Positions 32,403 through 40,290 of a DNA stretch of 64,000 nucleotides are shown here, one piece after another. A model generated the notes under the pieces. That model was not told the origin of the DNA. It did not search any database and saw only the letters and a list, made by a program, of their open reading frames with translations. The stretch's first letter is position 1. Each line of letters begins with the position of its first letter. The position numbers and the translations under genes are program-made. The stretch comes from Streptomyces sp. LUP30 (GTDB lineage Bacteria; Actinomycetota; Actinomycetes; Streptomycetales; Streptomycetaceae), in the NCBI RefSeq assembly GCF_001746365.1, contig NZ_MJAJ01000018.1, forward strand, positions 79,648 to 143,647, in the 5' to 3' direction.

Positions 32403-32933
32403 GTGTCAGGCGCGTCGGGCCGGGTGCTTGTGGTGGACGACAACAAGGTCATCCGGCAGCTGATCAGGGTCAATCTCGAGCTGGAGGGCCTCGAGGTCGT
32501 GACCGCGTCCGACGGTGCCGAGTGTCTGGATGTCGTTCATCAGGTGCGGCCCGATCTTGTGACCCTCGATGTCGTCATGCCCCGCTTGGACGGGTTGGGC
32601 GCCGCCGCTCGGTTGCGTGCCGATCCGCGGACGCGTGACCTCCCCCTCGTCATCATCAGCGCCTGTACGCAGTACGAGGTCGAGTCCGGCCTCGAGGTCG
32701 GCGTCGACGCGTTTCTCGCCAAGCCCTTCGATCCCGCCGAACTCGTCTCCGTCGTACGGACGTTGGTGGAGCGGGAGCGGGAGCGGGAGCGGGGTGGAGA
32801 CGAGGGCGTCGGGGACGGTGAGGAGGACGGGGGCGGGGTGCGGTCGGGGCTGGGGGTGGGGCTCGGCACGGGGGCCGCGATCGGGGCCGGCAAAGGCAGC
32901 GGGCCGAGTGCGGGAGTCGCGGGCGGGGAGTAA
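32403..32933 (+). CDS. response regulator receiver protein with low-complexity tail
   Basis: 176 aa from GTG 32403. Receiver domain residues 7-120: acidic pair VVDDNKVIRQL, phosphorylation Asp in LVTLDVVMPRLDG, and Lys in FLAKPFDP. No DNA-binding output domain follows. Instead there is an (E/R)-repeat from GGGAGC hexamer repeats and a Gly/Ala-rich tail. Single-domain regulators act by protein contact. First core-genome gene right of the tRNA; in known Streptomyces it also precedes the ArgS-like gene. No sensor kinase is nearby. Confidence 0.85.
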   Translation: MSGASGRVLVVDDNKVIRQLIRVNLELEGLEVVTASDGAECLDVVHQVRPDLVTLDVVMPRLDGLGAAARLRADPRTRDLPLVIISACTQYEVESGLEVGVDAFLAKPFDPAELVSVVRTLVERERERERGGDEGVGDGEEDGGGVRSGLGVGLGTGAAIGAGKGSGPSAGVAGGE

Positions 32934-33200
32934 GGCACTGTCTTCGAGTCCGTGTCCCCTCTCGAACCGGCCGCTTTCGGTCCCCCTCGCCGGCCCTTCC
33001 GTTCGCCATCCACCGTCCACCGTGCACGGTCCAGGCGTCACGATCGCGCCGCCTTCTCCGTCGCCGTAGCCCTGGTCCGTGTGCCCTGTCCCGGCGTCCC
33101 CTTTCCGGCGTCCCGTTTCCCGGCCTTCTCGGCGTCCACATCTCGGGACCCTGCCGAATCGGCTCGCCCAGCCACCCCCCTCCTCCCATACGCTTGGCCC

Positions 33201-34250
33201 GTGACTCCCGTCGAGCTCTCCCGCACCGTGCTGCGCGCGGTGCGTCGTGCTGTCGACGAGGGGGAGCTCAGCGTGGCCGTTCCGGCTCGGGCCGTGGTCA
33301 CGCCGCCGGGGCCCGGGGGGCGTGGGGACTACGCCACCAACATCGCCCTGCAGCTCGCGCGGCCGGCCGGGCAGGCGCCGCTTCGGGTGGCCGAGGTTCT
33401 CCGGCCGTATCTGATGGGCGCCGAGGGCGTCTGTGGGGTCGAGATCACCGGGCCCGGGTTCCTCAACATCAGTCTCGACGGTTCGGCCGTCTCCGATCTC
33501 GTCCGGCGGATCAGGCTCGACGGCCCGCGGTACGGGCATGCCGACGACCTCGCCGGAGAGGTCTTCGAGGTCCGGGTGCCGTACGAGGTGCGGGCCGAGG
33601 TGCTCGCCGACGTGCTCGCGCGGATCATCGGGTCGCAGGGCGGCCGTGTCGACGTCAGCCATGACGGCAGCCATGACGTCAGTCATGACCTCGGCCGCGG
33701 CGGTGTGGTCCTGCGGCCCGTTCCCGCTCCGGAGGATCCCGCTCCGCTCGGGCTCGACGCCGCTCGCTGGGCGCTGCTGCATCCCGCCCCGCACGACCGG
33801 CCCCGCATCACCGCAGATCATCTCGTCCAGCGCGAGGGCAATCCCCTCTTCCGCGTCCGCTATGCCCACGCCCGCACCCGGGCCGTGAGCCGGAACGCCG
33901 CCGACCTGGGCTTCACCGCCGAGCCCGGCCCGATGGACGCCGCCGACCTCGTCGGCCTTCTCGCGGACTATCCCCGCGTACTCGCCACGGCCGTCGCCCC
34001 GGCGAGTCGGCCGTCCAAGCCGTCGTCGGCCCCGCTGGTGGTTCCCGATTCCTCCGCGCCGTCCCGGCTGGCCAGGCATCTGGTCGGGGTGGCCGACGCC
34101 ACGTTCGTCCTGCTTCCCGTCGTTCTCCCGCGGGGTGAGGAGAAACCCTCGGCCGCCCATCGTGCCCGGCTCGCGCTCGCCGAAGCGGCCGGGGCGGTGC
34201 TGGCCGGCGGCCTGTCCCTGCTCGGCATCGACGCACCCGACCACCTCTGA
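33201..34250 (+). CDS. nrtL: ArgS-related anticodon-binding protein NrtL
   Basis: 349 aa from GTG 33201. Resembles arginyl-tRNA synthetase with the catalytic core missing: N-terminal Add-type segment (GDYATNIALQLARPAGQAPLRVAEVL, GVEITGPGFLNISL) and a C-terminal DALR-type anticodon-binding end (FRVRYAHARTRAVSRN). No HIGH or KMSKS motif. Immediately upstream of lysA (14 bp), as in other streptomycetes and as argS-lysA in many actinobacteria. Residues near 150-165 come from a 12-bp tandem repeat coding SHD(G/V). Role unknown; may bind tRNA or regulate lysine synthesis. Confidence 0.8.
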   Translation: MTPVELSRTVLRAVRRAVDEGELSVAVPARAVVTPPGPGGRGDYATNIALQLARPAGQAPLRVAEVLRPYLMGAEGVCGVEITGPGFLNISLDGSAVSDLVRRIRLDGPRYGHADDLAGEVFEVRVPYEVRAEVLADVLARIIGSQGGRVDVSHDGSHDVSHDLGRGGVVLRPVPAPEDPAPLGLDAARWALLHPAPHDRPRITADHLVQREGNPLFRVRYAHARTRAVSRNAADLGFTAEPGPMDAADLVGLLADYPRVLATAVAPASRPSKPSSAPLVVPDSSAPSRLARHLVGVADATFVLLPVVLPRGEEKPSAAHRARLALAEAAGAVLAGGLSLLGIDAPDHL

Positions 34251-34264
34251 AAGAGCACGCCCAG

Positions 34265-35656
34265 ATGAGCCGTTCCGCCCACCCCGCCGGGCCCCGTCAC
34301 GCCGACGTCCTTCCCGAGGGCCACTACTCCGCTCCGCCCGCCGACCTCAACGCCCTCGATCCCAAGGTGTGGGCGCGGACCGTCGTCCGTGACGACGACG
34401 GTGTCGTGACCGTCGGCGGCGTCGACGTCGTCACCCTCGCCGAACAGCACGGCACGCCCGCCTACATCCTCGACGAGGCCGACTTCCGCGACCGGGCCCG
34501 GGCCTGGCGCACCGCGTTCGGGGCCGACGCCGACGTCTTCTACGCGGGCAAGGCCTTCCTGTCCCGGGCCGTCGTCCGGTGGCTGCACGAAGAAGGGCTG
34601 AACCTCGACGTCTGCTCCGGCGGCGAGCTCGCCACCGCTCTGTCCGCCGGAATGCCCGCCGACCGGATCGCCTTCCACGGCAACAACAAGTCGACGGACG
34701 AGATCGAGCGGGCCGTCGACGCCGGTGTCGGGCGGATCGTGCTCGACTCGTTCCAGGAGATCGTGCGGGTCGCGCACATCGCGCAGTCGCGGGGCAAGCG
34801 ACAGCGGGTGCAGATCCGGGTCACCGTCGGCGTCGAGGCGCACACGCACGAGTTCATCGCCACCGCCCACGAGGACCAGAAGTTCGGGATTCCGCTCGCC
34901 GGCGGACAGGCCGCCGAGGCCGTGCGGCGGGCGCTCCAGCTCGACGGGCTGGAGCTGATCGGGATCCACTCGCACATCGGGTCGCAGATCTTCGACATGT
35001 CCGGCTTCGAGGTCGCCGCCCACCGGGTCGTCGGGCTGCTCAAGGACATCCGCGACGAGCACGGGGTCGAGCTGCCGGAGATCGACCTCGGCGGCGGGCT
35101 GGGGATCGCCTACACCAGCGACGACGATCCGCGCGAGCCGCACGAGATCGCCAAGGCGCTGACGGAGATCGTCACCCGGGAGTGCGAGGCGGCCCGGTTG
35201 CGCACGCCGCGTATCTCGGTGGAGCCGGGGCGCGCCATCGTGGGGCCGACCGCCTTCACCCTCTACGAGGTGGGCACCGTCAAGCCGCTCGACGGGCTGC
35301 GGACGTACGTCTCCGTCGACGGCGGCATGTCGGACAACATCCGTACCGCGCTGTACGACGCCGAGTACAGCGTCGCGCTCGTCTCCCGCGTCTCCGACGC
35401 CGCGCCGATGCCGGCGCGTGTCGTGGGCAAGCACTGCGAGAGCGGGGACATCGTGGTCAAGGACGCTTTCCTGCCCGCCGACCTGGCGCCGGGCGACCTC
35501 GTCGCCGTCCCCGCCACCGGCGCGTACTGCCGGTCCATGGCCAGCAACTACAACCACGTGCTGCGGCCGCCGGTCGTCGTCGTGCACGAGGGTGAGTCGC
35601 GGGTCGTCGTGCGGCGCGAGACGGAGGAGGATCTGCTGCGGCTCGACGTCGGCTGA
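34265..35656 (+). CDS. lysA: diaminopimelate decarboxylase
   Basis: 463 aa. Last step of lysine synthesis: converts meso-diaminopimelate to L-lysine, PLP-dependent. PLP-binding lysine K96 in DVFYAGKAF, Gly-rich phosphate loop in DLGGGLGIAY, HSHIGSQI, EPGRAIVGP, and the active-site Cys in GKHCESGDI. Length fits actinobacterial LysA (about 460). ATG 34265, 14 bp after nrtL, probably co-transcribed. The end of the gene lies inside a 16-bp tandem repeat that continues past the stop. Confidence 0.95.
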   Translation: MSRSAHPAGPRHADVLPEGHYSAPPADLNALDPKVWARTVVRDDDGVVTVGGVDVVTLAEQHGTPAYILDEADFRDRARAWRTAFGADADVFYAGKAFLSRAVVRWLHEEGLNLDVCSGGELATALSAGMPADRIAFHGNNKSTDEIERAVDAGVGRIVLDSFQEIVRVAHIAQSRGKRQRVQIRVTVGVEAHTHEFIATAHEDQKFGIPLAGGQAAEAVRRALQLDGLELIGIHSHIGSQIFDMSGFEVAAHRVVGLLKDIRDEHGVELPEIDLGGGLGIAYTSDDDPREPHEIAKALTEIVTRECEAARLRTPRISVEPGRAIVGPTAFTLYEVGTVKPLDGLRTYVSVDGGMSDNIRTALYDAEYSVALVSRVSDAAPMPARVVGKHCESGDIVVKDAFLPADLAPGDLVAVPATGAYCRSMASNYNHVLRPPVVVVHEGESRVVVRRETEEDLLRLDVG

Positions 35657-35701
35657 GCGCGACGTCGGCTGAGCGCGACGTCGGCTGAGCGCGACGTCGG
35701 C
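35645..35701 (+). repeat. 16-bp tandem repeat across the lysA stop
   Basis: GACGTCGGCTGAGCGC occurs three times in a row (35645-35692) and starts a fourth (35693-35701). The first copy encodes the last residues and the stop of lysA, so repeat-number changes would not alter the protein. No hairpin function is obvious. Confidence 0.9.
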
Positions 35702-36001
35702 AGCGGCCGGTGGGAGGGTGGCGGAAAGGCCGGTGGGACCGCCGCCGGAACGAATCCCCGGAACAATGCTCAGGACAACCTCGGAGCAATCCCCGGAACG
35801 GTCGCTGACGCGCTCGCTGACAAGGTCGCTCGGAGGGGTGGGGGAGGGCCGTGGGGGGACGGGTGGAAGATCTCCTGTCTGCCGTCCCCCGGAAATGAAA
35901 TAGATGTCTCACGATCCGGACCAGGGGCAGAAAGTCCGGTCCGGTGAGTGAGACTGGGGCAACCGGAAACGTCCGTAGACGGTATGAGGAAACGAGGTCG
36001 G
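35702..36001 (+). promoter_or_regulatory. leader region before hom
   Basis: About 300 bp without a gene. Near the hom start an inverted repeat CCGGAC (35916-35921) and GTCCGG (35934-35939), 12 bp apart, could form a hairpin in the leader, with an AT-richer patch (gaaatgaaatagatg) just before it as a possible promoter -10 region. No threonine- or methionine-rich leader peptide is visible. Confidence 0.35.
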
Positions 36002-37303
36002 ATGATGCGTACGCGTCCGCTGAAGGTGGCGCTGCTGGGCTGTGGAGTGGTCGGCTCAGAGGTGGCGCGCATCATGACGACGCACGCCGACGACCTCGCC
36101 GCCAGGATCGGGGCCCCCGTGGAGCTCGCCGGAGTGGCGGTGCGGCGGCCGTCCAGGGTCCGGGAGGGCATCGACCCCGCCCTCGTCACCACCGACGCCA
36201 CCGCCCTGGTCAAACGCGGGGACATCGACGTCGTCGTCGAGGTCATCGGCGGCATCGAGCCCGCTCGCACGCTCATCACCACCGCCTTCGAGTACGGCGC
36301 GTCCGTCGTCTCGGCGAACAAGGCGCTCCTCGCGCAGGACGGCGCCGCGCTGCACGCCGCCGCCGAGGAGCACGGCGAGGACCTCTACTACGAGGCCGCC
36401 GTCGCCGGCGCCATTCCGCTCATCCGACCGCTGCGTGAGTCCCTCGCCGGGGACAAGGTGAACCGGGTGCTGGGCATCGTCAACGGCACCACCAACTTCA
36501 TCCTCGACAAGATGGACTCCACGGGCGCCGGATACCAGGAGGCTCTCGACGAGGCCACCGCCCTGGGCTACGCGGAGGCCGACCCGACGGCCGACGTCGA
36601 GGCGTTCGACGCCGCCGCCAAGGCCGCCATCCTCGCCGGGATCGCCTTCCACACGCGCGTGCGCCTCGACGACGTCTACCGCGAGGGCATGACCGAGGTG
36701 ACGTCGGCCGACTTCGCCTCCGCCCGGGAGATGGGCTGCACCATCAAGCTGCTCGCCATCTGCGAGCGTGCCGCCGACGGGGCGTCGGTCACCGCGCGGG
36801 TGCACCCCGCCATGATTCCGCTGAGTCACCCGCTCGCCTCCGTGCGCGGCGCCTACAACGCCGTGTTCGTCGAGTCGGACGCGGCCGGGCAGCTCATGTT
36901 CTACGGTCCCGGCGCCGGCGGTGCTCCCACCGCCTCCGCCGTGCTCGGCGACCTGGTCGCCGTCTGCCGCAACCGGCTCAGCGGGGCGACGGGGCCCGGC
37001 GAGTCGGCCTACGCCGCGCTGCCGGTGTCGCCCATGGGCGATGTCGTCACCCGGTACCACATCAGTCTCGACGTCGCGGACAAGCCTGGCGTTCTCGCCC
37101 AGGTCGCCACCGTCTTCGCCGAGCACGGAGTCTCCATCGACACCGTGCGGCAGCAGGGCCGACTGGACGGAAGCGGCGAGGCCTCCCTCGTCGTCGTCAC
37201 CCATCGCGCGTCCGACGCCTCCCTCACCGGGACCGTCGAGGCGCTGCGCAAGCTCGACACCGTGCGGGGTGTCGCCAGCATCATGCGGGTTGAAGGAGAG
37301 TAA
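36002..37303 (+). CDS. hom: homoserine dehydrogenase
   Basis: 433 aa from ATG 36002 (ATG ATG; the upstream ATG at 35984 is possible but unlikely). Reduces aspartate semialdehyde to homoserine, the branch point to threonine and methionine. NAD(P)-binding LLGCGVVGSEVA (11-22), the substrate/catalytic region VNGTTNFIL...EADPTADVEAFDAAAK, and a C-terminal ACT domain (DKPGVLAQVATVFAEHGVSI), which in this family senses threonine. Followed after 6 bp by thrC, so hom-thrC form an operon. Confidence 0.95.
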   Translation: MMRTRPLKVALLGCGVVGSEVARIMTTHADDLAARIGAPVELAGVAVRRPSRVREGIDPALVTTDATALVKRGDIDVVVEVIGGIEPARTLITTAFEYGASVVSANKALLAQDGAALHAAAEEHGEDLYYEAAVAGAIPLIRPLRESLAGDKVNRVLGIVNGTTNFILDKMDSTGAGYQEALDEATALGYAEADPTADVEAFDAAAKAAILAGIAFHTRVRLDDVYREGMTEVTSADFASAREMGCTIKLLAICERAADGASVTARVHPAMIPLSHPLASVRGAYNAVFVESDAAGQLMFYGPGAGGAPTASAVLGDLVAVCRNRLSGATGPGESAYAALPVSPMGDVVTRYHISLDVADKPGVLAQVATVFAEHGVSIDTVRQQGRLDGSGEASLVVVTHRASDASLTGTVEALRKLDTVRGVASIMRVEGE

Positions 37304-37309
37304 CCAGCA

Positions 37310-38368
37310 ATGACCCACCAGTGGCGCGGAATCATCGAGGAGTACCGGGACCGGCTGCCGGTTTCCGACAGCACGCCCGTAGTGACGCTCCGTGAGGGCG
37401 GCACGCCTCTCGTGCCCGCGCAGGTGCTCTCCGAGCGCACGGGCTGCGAGGTCCACCTCAAGGTGGAGGGCGCGAACCCCACCGGCTCCTTCAAGGACCG
37501 GGGCATGACCATGGCCATCACACGGGCCAAGGAGGAAGGCGCGCAGGCCGTCATCTGCGCCTCCACCGGCAACACCTCCGCCTCCGCCGCCGCGTACGCC
37601 GTGCGTGCGGGCATGGTCTCGGCCGTCCTCGTCCCGCAGGGCAAGATCGCGCTCGGCAAGATGGGGCAGGCGCTCATCCACGGCGCGAAGATCCTCCAGG
37701 TCGAGGGCAACTTCGACGACTGCCTCACACTGGCGCGTTCGCTGAGCGACAACTACCCGGTGGCGCTGGTCAATTCGGTGAACCCGGTGCGCATCGAGGG
37801 CCAGAAGACGGCTGCCTTCGAGATCGTGGACATGCTGGGCGACGCCCCCGACATCCACGTCCTGCCGGTCGGCAACGCGGGCAACATCACCGCGTACTGG
37901 AAGGGGTACCAGGAGTACGCCGCCGACAAGGTCGCCGCGCGCACGCCCCGGATGTGGGGCTTCCAGGCGTCCGGCAGCGCCCCGATCGTGCGCGGCGAGG
38001 TGGTGAAGGACCCGTCGACGATCGCCACCGCGATCCGCATCGGCAACCCGGCCTCCTGGAAGTTCGCGCTGGCCGCGCAGGAGGAGTCCGGCGGCTTCAT
38101 CGACGAGGTGACGGACCGTGAGATCCTGCGCGCCTACCGGCTGTTGGCCGCGAAGGAGGGCGTCTTCGTGGAGCCCGCGTCGGCCGCGTCGGTGGCTGGT
38201 CTGCTGAAGGCGGCCGAGCAGGGCAAGGTCGACCCGGGGCAGCGGATCGTCTGCACCGTCACCGGCAACGGCCTGAAGGACCCCGACTGGGCCGTCGCGG
38301 GTGCGCCGCAGCCGGTCACCGTCCCGGTCGACGCGGCGACGGCCGCCGAGCGCCTCGGACTCGCGTAA
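37310..38368 (+). CDS. thrC: threonine synthase
   Basis: 352 aa, ATG 37310 with GAAGGAGAG upstream. PLP-dependent conversion of O-phosphohomoserine to threonine. PLP lysine K62 in PTGSFKDRGM, the phosphate-binding ASTGNTSASAAAYA loop, and VLPVGNAGNITAYWKGY. Short (class II type, about 350 aa), as in other actinobacteria. Downstream is a 587-bp gap with repeats before thrB. Confidence 0.95.
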   Translation: MTHQWRGIIEEYRDRLPVSDSTPVVTLREGGTPLVPAQVLSERTGCEVHLKVEGANPTGSFKDRGMTMAITRAKEEGAQAVICASTGNTSASAAAYAVRAGMVSAVLVPQGKIALGKMGQALIHGAKILQVEGNFDDCLTLARSLSDNYPVALVNSVNPVRIEGQKTAAFEIVDMLGDAPDIHVLPVGNAGNITAYWKGYQEYAADKVAARTPRMWGFQASGSAPIVRGEVVKDPSTIATAIRIGNPASWKFALAAQEESGGFIDEVTDREILRAYRLLAAKEGVFVEPASAASVAGLLKAAEQGKVDPGQRIVCTVTGNGLKDPDWAVAGAPQPVTVPVDAATAAERLGLA

Positions 38369-38955
38369 GCGAGACCGGACGGACGAGGGTCGGACGGACG
38401 CGCGCCGGACGGACGAGGGTCGGACGGGGAACGGGCGTCGGGCGGACGGACGGTGGGCGGCATCGGGCGATGCCGAATGCCGCCCGGTGACGCCGACGCC
38501 GGCGCAGATGTCGACGTCGAGGTCGACGTCGAAGCAGATGCCGACGCAGGTGGCTCAAGGCCTCTCCGGTCGCCTGCCGGCCGACCGCCAGGTGGCCCTG
38601 GGCATCTCCGGCCCCCTGCCCCGGCGCCCCGGACGACCCCGGGTCCTCGCGCGATCCGCGCGGTCCTTCCGGTCCGCGCGGTCCTTCCGGTCCGCCCGGT
38701 CCGCGCGGCGTGCGCGACCTGTGAGCGACCCACCGGGGAGTTCCCCACCAGGGGTGCACGGGGGGCTTACGACACGCATCGTGCGCCTCCTGTGCGCCCT
38801 ATGTCGCGGCAGAACCTTCCTTCGATAGGCTGTACCCAACCCGCCCACCGCATCTGCCGCAGTGACGCGTCGCCGTCGCCGTCGCGGTCCCGGGTCCTCA
38901 TCTACGCATCGCATCTCATTCGACAGCCCCGCAGCTCAAGGAGAGTCATCGCAAG
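38369..38955 (+). other. 587-bp thrC-thrB spacer with several simple repeats
   Basis: No gene. It has a duplicated GGACGGACGAGGGTCGGACG-type segment (about 38375-38428), a run of near-identical GTCGACGTCGA units (about 38510-38533), and a block of six 9-bp units at 38655-38708. Probably holds the thrB promoter near its right end; I cannot place it with confidence. Confidence 0.45.
38655..38708 (+). repeat. six tandem 9-bp units
   Basis: TCCGCGCGG and TCCTTCCGG alternate twice, then TCCGCCCGG and TCCGCGCGG, in total 54 bp. Simple repeat between thrC and thrB; could form alternative hairpins. Confidence 0.85.
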
Positions 38956-39885
38956 ATGGCCGGTCCCGCCTTTCGCGCCGCCCCCGTCCGGGTGCGTGTC
39001 CCCGCCACCAGCGCCAACCTCGGCCCGGGCTTCGACGCCTTCGGCCTCGCGCTGGGACTCTTCGACGACGTGGTCGTCCGGGTGGCCGACTCAGGGCTGC
39101 ACATCGACATCGCGGGGGAGGGCAGCGAGACGCTGCCGAGGGACGAGAAGCACCTTCTCGTCCGGTCCCTGCGCACGGCCTTCGACGTCCTGGGCGGCCA
39201 GCCGCGCGGCCTGGAGATCGTCTGCGCCAACCGCATTCCGCACGGCCGGGGTCTCGGTTCCTCGTCGGCCGCGATCTGCGCGGGAATCGTCGCCGCGCGC
39301 GCGGTGACCATAGGCGGTGAGAGCAGGCTCGACGAAGCGGCGCTGCTGGAACTCGCGACCGAGATCGAGGGGCACCCGGACAACGTGGCGGCCTGTCTGC
39401 TCGGCGGGTTCACCCTGTCCTGGATGGAGGCGGGCGCCGCGCGCGCGATCAGGATGGAGCCCGCCGGTTCCATCGTTCCGGTGGTTTTCGTGCCCGGAAA
39501 GCCGGTGCTGACCGAGACCGCGCGCGGATTGCTCCCGCGCTCCGTGCCGCACGTCGACGCGGCCGCCAACGCGGGCCGCGCCGGCCTGCTCGTCGAGGCC
39601 CTCACACGACGTCCCGAACTGCTGCTGCCGGCCACCGAGGACCGTCTGCACCAGGAGTACCGCGCGCCGGCCATGCCGGACAGCGCCGCACTGGTGGAGC
39701 GGTTGCGCGCGGACGGGATCCCCGCGGTGATCTCCGGCGCGGGGCCCACCGTGATGGCGCTGGCCGACGCGGGAACGGCCGACAAGATCGAGGCTTCGGC
39801 CGGTGCGGAATGGGCCGCGAACCGCCTGGCCCTGGATCTGCGAGGGGCGAGCGTGCTGCCCCTGGCGCCCTCCGGCGACATCTAG
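38956..39885 (+). CDS. thrB: homoserine kinase
   Basis: 309 aa, ATG 38956 after AAGGAGAG. GHMP-family kinase phosphorylating homoserine for ThrC. N-terminal VRVPATSANLGPGFDAFGLALGL, the ATP-binding PHGRGLGSSSAAI (95-107), and the C-terminal GAGPTVMAL. Full length. Together with hom and thrC it completes the threonine pathway from aspartate semialdehyde. Confidence 0.95.
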   Translation: MAGPAFRAAPVRVRVPATSANLGPGFDAFGLALGLFDDVVVRVADSGLHIDIAGEGSETLPRDEKHLLVRSLRTAFDVLGGQPRGLEIVCANRIPHGRGLGSSSAAICAGIVAARAVTIGGESRLDEAALLELATEIEGHPDNVAACLLGGFTLSWMEAGAARAIRMEPAGSIVPVVFVPGKPVLTETARGLLPRSVPHVDAAANAGRAGLLVEALTRRPELLLPATEDRLHQEYRAPAMPDSAALVERLRADGIPAVISGAGPTVMALADAGTADKIEASAGAEWAANRLALDLRGASVLPLAPSGDI

Positions 39886-40290
39886 AAATGCGCGGTTGCC
39901 GGATTTCGAGAGGGGGAATGTTTGTTGGATCCGGTAGTGTTAATCTCAAGTCTGCACCCGACCCCACCATGGCGAGGTGCTTCGTGTCCCCCTTCGGGAC
40001 AGACATTCTTCCGGGAGCCTCCCAAGCCGCACTGCGTTCCGTACGTCGTACCTGGGCAGTACGCCGTGCAGCGACGCTGAGCGGTCCTCGGGGCACGCTC
40101 CGGAATCGGTGCGACCTCGCGACGTGACACTGGGTGTCACGGTTCGCTCAGGAAGCGCCATCACCAGAAATCTCTTCCGCCGCTTCGGCGGACAACCGCC
40201 CCGGCTCGGCCACAGCAAGGACCGAAGTCGGACAGCACAAACGGTCGCCGAGCCAGACAGGCCGACGTCCGCTCCAGGGAAGGACCCTTC
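39886..40290 (+). promoter_or_regulatory. long leader of rho
   Basis: 405 bp without a convincing gene. An AT-richer patch (tagtgttaatctc, 39935-39947) is the best promoter candidate, leaving a leader of more than 300 nt. It contains ACGTGACACTGGGTGTCACG (40118-40137), a GTGACAC/GTGTCAC hairpin. Long rho leaders in other bacteria serve autoregulation; here that is inference. Confidence 0.4.
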
